From Acidobacterium sp. S8 (lineage in GTDB: Bacteria; Acidobacteriota; Terriglobia; Terriglobales; Acidobacteriaceae): a DNA stretch of 61,560 nt. The notes beneath the pieces are model-generated. The model had not been told where the DNA came from and searched no databases. It saw only the letters and a program-made list of their open reading frames with translations. This document shows, one piece after another, positions 1 to 8,483 of this stretch (the first letter of the stretch is position 1; every line of letters starts with the position of its first letter). The position numbers and the translations under genes are program-made. The stretch is taken from positions 1-61,560 of the forward strand of contig NZ_LMUM01000019.1 in assembly GCF_009765985.1 (NCBI RefSeq), in the 5' to 3' direction.

Positions 1-367
1 CTAAATCAGATGATGTTGCATCCATCGGTTGAGACCGCCCCGGTTTTCGGAAACTTCACGCCCAGATCAAATTGGCCCACTGCCGGGAACTCGCGGCCGA
101 AAGAAGACCCCAAGCTTACCGTTCCTAAGGTGTTGAAGTCGTATGCGGTGCGTCTCATGGCATCACTGCCGTGTAGGCGGCCGCTTATTGACGGCGGGCG
201 ATTACTCCAGCTTCATCCACTCCCCACAATAATCACCACGAAAAACCCAATTCACCAGCGAATGATCCGTCAAGAACATTCTTTTAGATTTGACAAGAAC
301 TAGACGGCAGCTTAACGACAACCATCCCTTCAACTTCGTACCTTGTGTCTCGTAGGGAGGAAACACT
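1..367. other. Left-edge intergenic region, no supported gene
   Basis: I see no convincing gene in this stretch. A short minus-strand open frame (stop at 6-8, first ATG at 158, 50 residues) has plausible composition but no recognisable family and no good ribosome site. A perfect TTGACA lies at 290-295, about 70 bases before the next gene, but no good -10 box follows at normal spacing. The region probably holds the promoter and leader of the gene at 368. Confidence 0.4.
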
Positions 368-760
368 ATGCGACCGATGACAAGGATGTTCGTTATTGCA
401 GCAGCTCTGGCAAGCTCCAGCGCCGCCTTCGCACTCAGCAAGGTAACGGTCAACGTTCCCTTCAATTTTGAATCACATGGCAAGACCTACCAGGCTGGAA
501 GCTATGACGTGAGCCTCGACCCCAACGAGAGCATCCTGGTCATGACCAACCATAACAATCCAAAAGTCTCTGCACATTGGATCGTTTCACCCACAGAATT
601 TGGTACCGACGCCCCCGCACTGTCGATGAAGTTCGACGATGCCACAGACGGCTCGCATGAATTGCACAGCATTCGTCTCGCGACGCGGACCACACAAGTA
701 CTGGACAAACGGGAGCGGCATAGCGTTCAACGCGAAGTGTCAATCTCGGGCGGCCGGTAG
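368..760 (+). CDS. Small secreted protein, function unknown
   Basis: A 130-residue protein with a clear N-terminal signal peptide (residues 1-22, Ala-rich hydrophobic core, probable cleavage after the AFA at 20-22). The mature part begins with a V-x-V-x-V-P-F-x-F strand and a G-K-x-Y-x-A-G-x-Y motif. I recognise this pattern from small exported acidobacterial proteins of unknown role. An AGGGAGGAA ribosome site (355-363) sits just before the ATG and fixes the start. A strong hairpin terminator follows at 782, so this is probably a single-gene transcript. No enzymatic motif is visible; the mature part looks like a small beta-rich domain exported to the periplasm or cell surface. Confidence 0.8.
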   Translation: MRPMTRMFVIAAALASSSAAFALSKVTVNVPFNFESHGKTYQAGSYDVSLDPNESILVMTNHNNPKVSAHWIVSPTEFGTDAPALSMKFDDATDGSHELHSIRLATRTTQVLDKRERHSVQREVSISGGR

Positions 761-781
761 TAGCAACCACCCCTTCCAGGA

Positions 782-825
782 AGAGCCTGTATCTTCATGC
801 TCCGATACAGGCTCTATTTTTTTTT
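782..825 (+). terminator. Rho-independent terminator
   Basis: A perfect 12-bp stem (782-793 with 804-815), a 10-base loop and a run of nine T follow the gene ending at 760. This is a textbook intrinsic terminator. Confidence 0.93.
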
Positions 826-952
826 GCTCCCAACAATTCCCGCCTCTTCTAATCCCTCCCGACACTCTGCATCGCCCCGGAAGCCGCCAAAACTTGGCAA
901 GCAGGCCAAACCTCTTTATGCTTTAAAGCGTTTGACCGGAGAGGCGATAAGA

Positions 953-1870
953 GTGAACCAAATCACGAGACGAACATTTTTGAAAACCGGAGCAGCCGCT
1001 GCCGCTGCTTTGAAGCTTGGCGAACGCGCGCTCATGGCCGACCCCCTCGGGTTGCCGGTTGGCCTTCAGCTCTACAGCGTCCGTAAGCTGCTGCCGAACG
1101 ACTATCTGGGCACTCTGAAGCAGGTTGCGGCCATCGGATACCGCGAGGTAGAAGCCGCAGGCTTCTACAATCACAGCGCCGAAGAAGTGAAGGCCGCCAT
1201 GTCGACTGCGGGCCTGCACTGCGTAAGCGCGCACTATCCCATGGGCGAGCTACAGAAAGACGTGGACGGAATCCTGAAGTATGCAAAAGCCGTAGGGCTG
1301 AGTTACGTCATCTGCTCGTCGCCGTCGGTTGCCGACCCCTCAAAACTCGCCAGCTATCCCGGAGGCGCAGGCAAATATTTTCGCGACGGCATGACCGCCG
1401 ATGACTGGCGCTGGAATTGCGACCAGTTCAACGAGATCGGCAAAAAATATAAAGCAGAGGGAATCCAGTTCGGCTACCACAACCACACGACGGAATTCCA
1501 CGATCTTGGCGGCGGTCTGAACGGCTTCGAAGTGCTGCTCAAGGACACAAATCCAGCCTACGTCACGCTGGAAATGGATTGCGGCTGGGTCTCAGCAGCC
1601 GGAAAAGACCCCATTGCCTTCCTGAAGAAATATCCAGGCCGATTCTCCATGCTGCACATCAAGGACCTGAAGCCCGTCACTCCCGGCTCACAACCAAGCG
1701 AACGCCACTCCACGGTGCTCGGCAAGGGTACGGTGGACTACAAGCCGATCTTTGCCGCGGCAAAAACTGCAGGCGTGAAGCACTATTTTGTGGAGCAGGA
1801 AGAGTTCGACGGCGACGCGCTGGATGAACTGAAGCAGGATTACCAATACCTGCATGCCATGCGCGTTTGA
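953..1870 (+). CDS. Tat-secreted sugar phosphate isomerase/epimerase-like TIM barrel protein
   Basis: A 305-residue protein of the xylose isomerase-like TIM barrel family (AP_endonuc_2 fold). The start is GTG at 953, preceded by GGAGAGG at 938-944; it puts a twin-arginine signal (T-R-R-T-F-L-K, residues 5-11, followed by an Ala-rich stretch) at the N-terminus. Probable metal-site residues are E67, D209, H235 (in H-I-K-D) and E281, with a Y-H-N-H at 175-178. Export through Tat suggests a folded, metal-loaded periplasmic enzyme. The substrate cannot be told from sequence; related acidobacterial and planctomycete proteins are annotated as sugar isomerases or epimerases. It is transcribed alone and ends in a hairpin shared with the convergent gene. 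Confidence 0.88.
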   Translation: MNQITRRTFLKTGAAAAAALKLGERALMADPLGLPVGLQLYSVRKLLPNDYLGTLKQVAAIGYREVEAAGFYNHSAEEVKAAMSTAGLHCVSAHYPMGELQKDVDGILKYAKAVGLSYVICSSPSVADPSKLASYPGGAGKYFRDGMTADDWRWNCDQFNEIGKKYKAEGIQFGYHNHTTEFHDLGGGLNGFEVLLKDTNPAYVTLEMDCGWVSAAGKDPIAFLKKYPGRFSMLHIKDLKPVTPGSQPSERHSTVLGKGTVDYKPIFAAAKTAGVKHYFVEQEEFDGDALDELKQDYQYLHAMRV

Positions 1871-1878
1871 TCCAACGC

Positions 1879-1912
1879 ATCGGCGTCCGGAGTGACTCAT
1901 CCGGACGCCGAT
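1879..1912. terminator. Bidirectional hairpin between convergent genes
   Basis: A perfect 13-bp stem (1879-1891 with 1900-1912) and an 8-base loop lie in the 53-base gap between two convergent genes. There is no strong T-run on either side, so termination is inferred from stem strength and position. Confidence 0.7.
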
Positions 1913-1923
1913 ACATCGCAAAA

Positions 1924-2811
1924 TCACAGCTGAGAGATACTCACATTGCCATCCGAAGTGTGAATGGACAGCGGAATACTTCCGTCATTCATCTTTCCCC
2001 GAATGTGGTGCCCTGAGCTCTCGCGGCTGTCATAGTGATCCATCGTCAGCGGCAGCGAGCAATCGATGCGCCCGTCGCTCGTTGAAACATCGAGATCGGC
2101 AGCCAGCGTATGCGGCACCCGGATCGTGACATGTCCATCCGAGCTTTCGATCCGCGACGCCGCGGTTAACTGAGCACCTTCCGCAAGCGAGAATTCCAGC
2201 GTCCCATCGCTCGTGTGCAGCTGCACGGCAGAGAAATTCCCATCCACCTTCATGTGTCCATCAGAGCCGCGCGCTTCCAGCGTGCCTGCGGCATTCTGAA
2301 TCGTAAGATTGCCGTCGCTCGAAGTCAGCTTGAGATTGCCGTGAAGATTGTCGAGTTCAACATTTCCGTCTCCGGTATGAATCCGTAAATCTCCCTGCAA
2401 ATCCTTCGCCGTCAGGTTGCCGTCGGATGTTTTCGCGTCCAGCTCCAGCGTGCCCGGCGTCATCACTACAACCGACGTCGCCTCATGATTGTTCCAGGTC
2501 ACATGGAATCCCACGCGAGGCTTCTCTTTGAGAGTGAAGTACACATGATCGCCGGACTGACTCTCTTCCAGCCGGAATTCACTCAGCTTTTGACCGGAAT
2601 GTATCTTGATCTGAACCGTCTTGCACTCGCCGCACGATCGAATATCGAGATGGCTGTCCGACGTTTCAAGCGTCAGCGACGGTTTTCCGGTAACCGTATA
2701 GGACTTCTCCCAGTCGTGCTCAGCATCCTGCGCACGCGCATAACTGGCTGAAAATATGACGACGCTGGCAAGGGCGAAGGAAGAAAAGAGGCAGGATCGT
2801 GCGGAAGGCAT
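1924..2811 (-). CDS. Exported DUF4097-like beta-helix protein with SDG repeats
   Basis: A 295-residue protein with a signal peptide (residues 1-27, cleavage near A-R-A-Q). The start at 2811 is chosen because AGGAGAG lies just upstream; an earlier in-frame start gives an extra non-signal segment. The mature part carries repeated S-D-G or G-D-G turns at residues 129, 147, 165, 183, 201, 224, 245 and 286; the first five are exactly 18 residues apart, as expected of a right-handed beta-solenoid in the DUF4097/adhesin-like family. Two cysteines (60, 63) form a C-x-x-C. Likely a periplasmic or surface protein; the role is not known. Next upstream is ndk only on the far side (2922), same strand. Confidence 0.82.
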   Translation of the reverse strand: MPSARSCLFSSFALASVVIFSASYARAQDAEHDWEKSYTVTGKPSLTLETSDSHLDIRSCGECKTVQIKIHSGQKLSEFRLEESQSGDHVYFTLKEKPRVGFHVTWNNHEATSVVVMTPGTLELDAKTSDGNLTAKDLQGDLRIHTGDGNVELDNLHGNLKLTSSDGNLTIQNAAGTLEARGSDGHMKVDGNFSAVQLHTSDGTLEFSLAEGAQLTAASRIESSDGHVTIRVPHTLAADLDVSTSDGRIDCSLPLTMDHYDSRESSGHHIRGKMNDGSIPLSIHTSDGNVSISQL

Positions 2812-2921
2812 GGTTCTCTCCTGTCGTGCCATACGCAGGAGGCGCTGCATTGGTTCCGTTGAGAAAATGCTGCAGGCTTTCCGGAACGGAAAGCCCTCAG
2901 CATGATGAAGCGGGTAAGAAG

Positions 2922-3338
2922 TTAAACGAGTTCGTAGCCGGCGAAGAAGTAGCCGATCTCGAACTTGGCGGTATCTTCCGCGTCCGAGCCATGGATGGCG
3001 TTCTCTTCGATCGATCCGGCAAACTGCTTGCGGATGGTTCCTTCTTCCGCATTAGCCGGATTCGTCGCGCCCATCAGCTTGCGAAGATCGGCGATGGCGT
3101 TGTCCTTCTCAAGCACGAGAGGAAAAATTGGCCCCGAGGACATGAAATCGGTCAGCGAGCCAAAGAAAGGCCGCTCTTTGTGCACGTAGTAGAAGCCCTC
3201 GGCCTGCGCCTTGGAAATGGAAACCTTCTTGATGGCGACAATCTTGAAACCCGCCTTCTCGATTTCGGCGAGAATAGCTCCGGTATAGCCCTTACGGACC
3301 GCGTCTGGCTTTATAATGCTGAAGGTGCGTTGTGACAC
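2922..3338 (-). CDS. ndk: Nucleoside diphosphate kinase
   Basis: A 138-residue cytoplasmic enzyme that moves the gamma phosphate between nucleoside tri- and diphosphates through a phospho-histidine. The active His is H116 in N-A-I-H-G-S-D; K10 in the [10 protein letters not shown] start motif and the R-P-F-F segment are also present. The start is GTG at 3338, with AGGGAG about 9 bases upstream, giving the usual M-x-Q-R-T-F N-terminus; a longer frame to 3455 is not family-like. The length is typical. The motif G-T-I-R-K-Q-F has K where many homologues have G, a minor change. It appears to be monocistronic. Confidence 0.97.
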   Translation of the reverse strand: MSQRTFSIIKPDAVRKGYTGAILAEIEKAGFKIVAIKKVSISKAQAEGFYYVHKERPFFGSLTDFMSSGPIFPLVLEKDNAIADLRKLMGATNPANAEEGTIRKQFAGSIEENAIHGSDAEDTAKFEIGYFFAGYELV

Positions 3339-3478
3339 CTGGTTGTTCTCCCTTGCAAAAAATGCGTTACTTCCAGTGTAAAGCACGCCGACCCGCAAGC
3401 TGTTCTGGGAGCCAGCGGAAGACATCGTCCTGAAACCGACACCAGAAGCCGTCACTTCATGAACGCGTAGAAAAGGTC

Positions 3479-3512
3479 GTCATTCTGAGCGTAGCGAAGA
3501 ATCCCAAGCCAT
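3479..3512. repeat. Dispersed GTCATTCTGAG-type repeat, single arm
   Basis: The sequence beginning GTCATTCTGAGCGTAGCGAA and ending in AATCCC is one arm of a repeat seen again at 5459, 9608, 15192 and 23146 in this window. Here only one arm is visible, followed by a second unrelated hairpin repeat at 3576. Confidence 0.75.
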
Positions 3513-3575
3513 GCCCGAGCAAGTTTTGCTTTCAGCAAGCAACTTTCTCTCAGCAATAGCTTTTACGGGTAGAAG

Positions 3576-3626
3576 CACCGGCCTTCAGGCCGGTGAAATA
3601 GCCCCATAAATGAGGGCTTTAGCCCT
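3576..3626. repeat. Double-hairpin intergenic repeat downstream of tyrS
   Basis: Two short perfect hairpins lie in a row: CACCGGCC-TTCA-GGCCGGTG (3576-3595) and AGGGC-TTTA-GCCCT (3613-3626). Their position, ending 13 bases before the tyrS stop, would let them end tyrS transcription. I recall similar paired hairpins as dispersed repeats in acidobacterial genomes; only one copy is present in this window. Confidence 0.6.
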
Positions 3627-3638
3627 GGGCCTCACGGT

Positions 3639-4916
3639 CTACTCAATCACCGCCGTCTTCGCCTTCTTGCCGACCTTGACCGTCACCTTCGCCGGGCGCC
3701 CGCTTACCTCAATCGTGCGATCTTTCCGCGCGACGCCATCAATCTGCACGCCCGCTGCCACCTGACGCTCCGCCGCAGTCCGCGATTCAGAGATACCCAG
3801 CGCAACCAACAGCTTCGCAACGCTAACCGGGAATGGCAGCGCAGAATCTCCCTTAAGCCTCTCAAGCGCAACTGCATCGACAACCGCAACCTGAACCCAA
3901 TCCACCCGCACTTCATCGTGAACAGCCGACAAATCCCGTTCCTGGTGAATACGCGTCCAGTTTTCCTGCGCTTCCTTCGCCGCTTCGTCGGGATAGAAGC
4001 CGCTGACAATCGTGCGCGCCAGCCGCTTCTTCGCTTCCATCGGGTGCAGCGCTCCGCTCGCCACATCGGCCTGCATCTGGTCGATCTCCGACTGGCGCAG
4101 GTCCGTGAGCAGCGTCCAGTAGCGCCACATCAGCTCATCGTTGATCGACATCAGCTTGCCGAACATCTCCTGCGGCGGCTCGTGAATGCCGATCGCATTG
4201 TTCAACGACTTCGACATCTTCTGCACGCCGTCGAGTCCTTCGATGATCGGCGTCATCAGCACAATCTGCGGTGGCTGGCCGCTGTCGCGCTGCAGTTCGC
4301 GTCCGGCAAGAAGATTAAATTTCTGATCGGTCCCGCCCAGCTCCACATCGCTCTTCAAAGCGACCGAATCATAACCCTGCATCAACGGATACAGCATCTC
4401 GTGCAGCGAGATCGGCTTCTCTTCCTGAAAGCGTTTATGAAATTCATCGCGCTCGAGCATCTGTGAAACGGTAAATTTCGCCGCCAGCCGGATAATGCCC
4501 TCAAAACCAAGCTTGTCCAGCCACTCGGAATTGAAGCGTACCTCGGTCTTCTCGCGGTCGAGAATGCGAAAGACTTGATCCGTATAGCTCTTGGCATTCT
4601 CGTCAATTTGCTCGCGCGTCAAAGGCTTGCGCGTCACCGATCGCCCCGTTGGATCGCCGATGAGCGACGTAAAATCGCCAACAAGAAAGATCACCTGGTG
4701 CCCAAGATCCTGAAAGTGCTTCAACTTGCGCATCAGCACCGTGTGGCCCAGGTGCAGGTCAGGAGCAGTCGGATCGAACCCGGCTTTCACACGCAGCGGT
4801 ACGCCGCTCTGCCGCGATTTCTCCAGCCGCTCACGCAGATCGGAGACCCGGATAATCTCTGCCGCTCCCTTTTGGAGCAGGTCTAATTGTTCATCTACAG
4901 GAAGAAAATTGGCCAT
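3639..4916 (-). CDS. tyrS: Tyrosyl-tRNA synthetase
   Basis: A 425-residue class I aminoacyl-tRNA synthetase that charges tRNA-Tyr. The HIGH motif appears as H-L-G-H at 55-58 and the KMSKS loop as K-M-S-K-S at 233-237. A C-terminal S4 RNA-binding domain covers roughly 360-425. The start at 4916 (M-A-N-F-L-P) was chosen because family members begin near here; the frame runs open for 55 more codons with no family match. The start is only 34 bases from the divergent gene at 4951, so the two promoters must overlap. The length matches the bacterial TyrS of the longer (TyrRZ, KMSKS) type. Confidence 0.97.
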   Translation of the reverse strand: MANFLPVDEQLDLLQKGAAEIIRVSDLRERLEKSRQSGVPLRVKAGFDPTAPDLHLGHTVLMRKLKHFQDLGHQVIFLVGDFTSLIGDPTGRSVTRKPLTREQIDENAKSYTDQVFRILDREKTEVRFNSEWLDKLGFEGIIRLAAKFTVSQMLERDEFHKRFQEEKPISLHEMLYPLMQGYDSVALKSDVELGGTDQKFNLLAGRELQRDSGQPPQIVLMTPIIEGLDGVQKMSKSLNNAIGIHEPPQEMFGKLMSINDELMWRYWTLLTDLRQSEIDQMQADVASGALHPMEAKKRLARTIVSGFYPDEAAKEAQENWTRIHQERDLSAVHDEVRVDWVQVAVVDAVALERLKGDSALPFPVSVAKLLVALGISESRTAAERQVAAGVQIDGVARKDRTIEVSGRPAKVTVKVGKKAKTAVIE

Positions 4917-4950
4917 TGCTTCTTTCAGTATAAGAGGTACAACAGAAGCT

Positions 4951-5379
4951 ATGGACGCCGAGCGCCTGCGAACATTCCTGCTCAAGTTGCCGCACGTCGA
5001 AGAGACGATGCAATGGGGTGCCAACCTTGTCTTCTGGGCAGGCGATAAAGCCATCGGCGGCAAGATGTTCGCCCTCACCAATCTCGACGAGGATGGACGC
5101 GGTGTGCTCTCTTTCGCCGCTGGTCCGGAACGCTACGCTGAACTGCTCGAAATCGACGGAATAATCCCCGCGCCGTATCTGGCGCGTGCCTATTGGGTAT
5201 GCCTGGAGCGGTGGGACGCGCTCTCCCAGCATGAATTCGAAGACCATTTAACCCACGCCCACGCCATCGTCTTAGCGAAGCTGCCCAAGCGAACACGAGA
5301 TGCACTGGCCTTGCCGGCTACCCAGAGGAAGAAACTGATCGCCGACAGAAAGAAGCTCCTGGCTTCTCGCAAAAAGTAA
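4951..5379 (+). CDS. MmcQ/YjbR family protein
   Basis: A 142-residue protein of the MmcQ/YjbR family (double-wing fold). The pattern L-P-x-V-E-E-T-x-x-W-G near the N-terminus, the K-M-F-A segment (about 38-41) and the Y-W-V-C-L (about 81-85) fit. The family is often described as DNA-binding-like but no biochemical role is firmly known. The ATG at 4951 is 34 bases from the divergent tyrS start. The C-terminus is very basic (K-K-L-x-A-x-R-K-K), which fits nucleic-acid contact. The frame extends further upstream into tyrS, but that part is antisense to tyrS and is not used. Confidence 0.85.
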   Translation: MDAERLRTFLLKLPHVEETMQWGANLVFWAGDKAIGGKMFALTNLDEDGRGVLSFAAGPERYAELLEIDGIIPAPYLARAYWVCLERWDALSQHEFEDHLTHAHAIVLAKLPKRTRDALALPATQRKKLIADRKKLLASRKK

Positions 5380-5458
5380 CGTAATCCCACTAATCTCACG
5401 CAAGAAGTAGCAAAAATCCTCCGACCTTACGCGAGAAGTAGCGGTCCTCCCCCTATGC

Positions 5459-5585
5459 CGTCATCCTGAGCGCAGCGAAGGATCCACTTTGTCTCCAGTC
5501 ACAGAATTACCCTGACAAGTTTTCCTGTAAATCTAGACTGGACACGACCGCCGTCATTCTTGACGACCGAGGGGTCAGGATGACG
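5459..5585. repeat. GTCATCCTGAG-type inverted repeat element
   Basis: An 11-base arm CGTCATCCTGA (5459-5469) is matched by its reverse complement TCAGGATGACG (5575-5585). The left arm continues GCGCAGCGAAGGATCC like the copies at 3479 and 23262. The whole 127-base unit fills most of the gap between two genes and looks like a MITE or palindromic extragenic element. Confidence 0.75.
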
Positions 5586-5596
5586 ATAAGAGAAGA

Positions 5597-6673
5597 CTAA
5601 GCCCGAGCCTCAAAGACCATATTGAACGGCGTTTCCGCAGCCCTGCGGAAGTGCGTAAAGCCGCCATCGGTCACAACTTTGCGAATATTCTTCTCCCCCG
5701 CCTGCGCGCCCAGCCCCAAACCAACCTCCTGCGAACGCGAAGCAGGCACGCAGAACACAGTCGAAGCCGAATAATAAATCCGCCCAATCGGATTCATATT
5801 CGAAGCAATATCATCCCCTGCAATCGGCTCCACAATCATCCACGTTCCGTTGTTCGCGAGCGACTGCAGCACATGCGCCGCCGCCCCCGTCGGATCACCC
5901 ATATCGTGCAGGCAATCGAAGCAGGCGACAAAGTCGTAACCGTTGCCGGGGAACGATTTCGCCGGAGCTACATCGAAGTGCACGCGATCCGCGCAACCCG
6001 CCTCAGCAGCTTTTTTCGCCGCCTGCTCAATCGAAGCGTCGTGGTAATCGAAGCCGAAAAACTCAGAGTTGGGATAGGTCTTCGCCATCAACAGAGTCGA
6101 AGCCCCGTGGCCGCAGCCAATATCCGCCACCCGCGCCCCGGCCTTCAGCTTTTCCTCCACGCCATTGAGCGATGGAATCCAGCTCGACGTCAGGTTCGCG
6201 AGATACGTCGGTCGAAAGAATCGCTCGCATCCCTCAAACAGCCCTTTCTCATGCTCATGCCAGCCAAAGCCCTTGCCTGTACGGAAAATATCCGTCAGCT
6301 TCTCTTCATCTTTCATGCACGAAGCCAGCATGTGATAACACCCCGGCAAGTGTACCGCCGAATCATCCTGCGCCATGGCAAACGACTGCTCCGGCGTCAT
6401 CGCATAGGTATCCGTCGCCGGATCATATTCCACGTAGCCACCGGCAGCATTGGCGTTCAGCCACTCACGCACATAGCGCTCGTTGGTTCCGGTGCGCTGC
6501 GCCAGCTCCGCCGCCGTCACCGGCGCACAATCTCCCATCGCGCGATAAAGATTCAGCCGGTCGCCGATCACAATCAGAGCCGATTGCATGGCCGCGCCCA
6601 TATCGACAACTGCCTTGTGTAAAAGTGTGTTGAGCTTATCCGGATCGAGAGCCCGGACCGATGTAGTAGACAT
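5597..6673 (-). CDS. SAM-dependent methyltransferase with N-terminal winged-helix domain
   Basis: A 358-residue protein. Residues about 20-110 form a winged-helix-like domain (L-A-Q-R-T-G-T-N-E-R-Y-V-R-E-W-L) of the kind found at the front of many O-methyltransferases; residues about 150-330 form a Rossmann methyltransferase with motif I V-A-D-I-G-C-G-H-G-A-S-T (near 183-194) and F-D-Y-H-D as the acidic motif. GGGAGGAA just before the ATG at 6673 sets the start. The overall layout resembles the mycobacterial Rv2258c-type methyltransferases. The substrate is unknown. No biosynthetic partners are nearby apart from the divergent SDR gene. Confidence 0.88.
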   Translation of the reverse strand: MSTTSVRALDPDKLNTLLHKAVVDMGAAMQSALIVIGDRLNLYRAMGDCAPVTAAELAQRTGTNERYVREWLNANAAGGYVEYDPATDTYAMTPEQSFAMAQDDSAVHLPGCYHMLASCMKDEEKLTDIFRTGKGFGWHEHEKGLFEGCERFFRPTYLANLTSSWIPSLNGVEEKLKAGARVADIGCGHGASTLLMAKTYPNSEFFGFDYHDASIEQAAKKAAEAGCADRVHFDVAPAKSFPGNGYDFVACFDCLHDMGDPTGAAAHVLQSLANNGTWMIVEPIAGDDIASNMNPIGRIYYSASTVFCVPASRSQEVGLGLGAQAGEKNIRKVVTDGGFTHFRRAAETPFNMVFEARA

Positions 6674-6857
6674 AAATTTTTCCTCCCTGGGAAAGACCGC
6701 CGTGGACGGGTGGATCGAGCAGGCTGTGCAGGGGCCGGAGCGGGAGAGAAGAGATTTGCCCGTCTATGGCAAGCAGCAGAATCATAGTCATCTAGCAGCA
6801 CTGAGGCAATAGGCTCTTCGATTTGCCTGCCGCGCCCGCCTCAAGTAGCGTCAAGTC

Positions 6858-7646
6858 ATGACTGGAGTTGCACTCTCGCTCGAAGGCAAAGTAGCCCTCG
6901 TCACCGGAGGCTCGCGCGGCATTGGAGCCGAATGCGTCCGCATCTTCTCGGATGCAGGCGCGCAGGTGGCATTCAATTACCAAACCGCCCGCGCTGAAGC
7001 CGAAGCCCTTGCAGCCGACTGCGGCGGCAGCTCGAAGTGCGTCGCCTTCGAACAGGACCTTTCATCCCCTGAGGATGGCCGCGCCCTCGTCGCCGATGCC
7101 GTTAAAGCCTTCGGCCGCCTGGACTGCCTCATCGTGAACCACGGCATCTGGCCACCACACGACGCGCCCATCGCCTCCATGGCGGAATCACAGTGGCGCA
7201 AAACCATGGGCATCAACCTCGACAGCGTCTTCGGCCTGGTTCAGGCAGCCGTTGCCCAGATGCAGCAGCAGCCGCGAAACGGCTCCCCCGCCGGACACAT
7301 CGTGCTCGTCAGTTCCACAGCCGGTCAGCGTGGCGAAGCCTTCCACGCCGACTACGCCGTCACCAAAGGCGCCATCATCAGCCTGACCAAGAGCCTTTCG
7401 AGCGAGCTGGCGCGTGAGGGCATCTATGTAAACTGTGTTGCTCCCGGATGGGTAAACACCGACATGTCAGCCTCCGCATTGAATGACCCGGTGACCAGCC
7501 AGAAGATTTTCGCCACCATCCCGTTGGGGCGCGTAGCGACTCCGCACGAAATCGCGGGTCCAATTCTCTTTCTCTGCACGCCGCTGGCAGGCTTTATGAG
7601 CGGAGAAATCGTCAATGTAAATGGCGGCGCGGTTCTGGTGGGGTGA
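6858..7646 (+). CDS. Short-chain dehydrogenase/reductase (SDR)
   Basis: A 262-residue classical SDR. It has the NAD(P)-binding T-G-G-S-R-G-I-G at 16-23, N-H-G in strand 4, the catalytic Ser near 152-153, Y166 and K170 (Y-A-V-T-K), and a C-terminal N-V-N-G-G-A. R20 after the glycine motif suggests NADP preference. It resembles 3-oxoacyl-ACP reductase (FabG) and related broad SDRs; the substrate cannot be fixed, since no fatty-acid gene is adjacent. The ATG at 6858 starts 184 bases from the divergent methyltransferase. Its stop overlaps the start of the next gene by 4 bases (GTGA), suggesting coupled translation. Confidence 0.92.
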   Translation: MTGVALSLEGKVALVTGGSRGIGAECVRIFSDAGAQVAFNYQTARAEAEALAADCGGSSKCVAFEQDLSSPEDGRALVADAVKAFGRLDCLIVNHGIWPPHDAPIASMAESQWRKTMGINLDSVFGLVQAAVAQMQQQPRNGSPAGHIVLVSSTAGQRGEAFHADYAVTKGAIISLTKSLSSELAREGIYVNCVAPGWVNTDMSASALNDPVTSQKIFATIPLGRVATPHEIAGPILFLCTPLAGFMSGEIVNVNGGAVLVG

Positions 7647-8434
7647 AGATGAAGAAGATCTGGATTCTGATAATTTTGGCAGTTCTCTTTGCAGCACATT
7701 CGCTGCGGGCGCAAACCGATGCCGTACAGGACGCCAATTCAAAGAGAGCCCACGCCGCACTCGACGCCATGGTCGCGGCCTTGGGTGGCGACCGCTGGCT
7801 GACCCTGCAGAATACCTATATCGAAGGCCGGACCTCCGGCTTTTACCAGGGCAAGCCTACCGGCGCCATCGGCGATTTCTTCTCCTGGCACGTCTTCCCC
7901 GACAAGGACCGTATCGAGCTCTCGAAGAAGCATGACGTCGTCGACATCTTCCTCGGCGGTGAAGGCTGGGAGATCACCTATCGCGGCAAGCGCGCGTTGC
8001 CCGCCGACCAGCGCGACGAATTCCTGCGTCGCCGTGACCACTCCATCGAAACCGCGGTGAAGGTGTGGATGAAAGATCCGAGGACAATTTATCTCTTTGA
8101 CGGCCAGTCACTCGCCGAGCGTCACTTGGCCGATCAGGTCACCCTCATCAACGCCAGCAATGATTCCATCACGATTCAAATGGACGCGCAGACCCACCTG
8201 CCACTACGCCGCACCTATCAATGGCGCGACCCGCTCTACAAAGACAAGAACGAAGAGGTCGAGGAGTACGACGACTACCACACCATCGACGGCATTCCTA
8301 CCCCGTTCGGTATGACGCGCTTCCACAACGGAGACATGACCAACCAGCGCTTCGTTTACAAAGCCGCCTACAACGTGCCTCTGCCGCCAAATGCGTTTGA
8401 CGTGGATGCGACCGCAGCAAAGATCAAAAAATAG
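7643..8434 (+). CDS. Exported LolA/outer-membrane-lipoprotein-sorting-like protein
   Basis: A 263-residue exported protein: signal peptide over residues 1-24 (K-K-I-W-I-L-I-I-L-A-V-L-F-A-A-H-S-L-R-A-Q). The mature part is beta-rich, with an alternating pattern and a late G-I-x-x-P-x-G-M-T-R-F segment typical of LolA/LppX-like half-barrel proteins seen widely in Acidobacteria. No Lys or Cys lipidation signal was found. It starts at GTG 7643, overlapping the SDR stop (GTGA); ATG at 7649 is an alternative. The pair may be one operon, though no functional link between the two proteins is evident. It ends in a hairpin shared with a convergent gene. Confidence 0.75.
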   Translation: MKMKKIWILIILAVLFAAHSLRAQTDAVQDANSKRAHAALDAMVAALGGDRWLTLQNTYIEGRTSGFYQGKPTGAIGDFFSWHVFPDKDRIELSKKHDVVDIFLGGEGWEITYRGKRALPADQRDEFLRRRDHSIETAVKVWMKDPRTIYLFDGQSLAERHLADQVTLINASNDSITIQMDAQTHLPLRRTYQWRDPLYKDKNEEVEEYDDYHTIDGIPTPFGMTRFHNGDMTNQRFVYKAAYNVPLPPNAFDVDATAAKIKK

Positions 8435-8437
8435 AAA

Positions 8438-8470
8438 CGCAGCCGAAAGCATAGGGATCATTCGGCTGCG
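8438..8470. terminator. Bidirectional hairpin terminator
   Basis: A 10-bp perfect stem (CGCAGCCGAA at 8438-8447 with TTCGGCTGCG at 8461-8470) lies 3 bases after the plus-strand stop and 14 bases before the minus-strand stop. Confidence 0.75.
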
Positions 8471-8483
8471 TGCAGTCTACTTC

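Noticed and set aside
10-303. Plus-strand frame of 97 codons at the left edge
   Set aside because: No family features, odd composition, no ribosome site, and it runs to 64 bases before a well-supported gene; probably chance.
290-318. Promoter with perfect TTGACA before the gene at 368
   Set aside because: The -10 position at normal spacing reads TAACGA, too poor to call.
202-483. Minus-strand frame over the start of the gene at 368
   Set aside because: Antisense to a gene with a good signal peptide and ribosome site.
5651-6622. 323-codon plus-strand frame opposite the methyltransferase
   Set aside because: Arg/His-rich antisense shadow; the methyltransferase on the other strand has clear motifs and a ribosome site.
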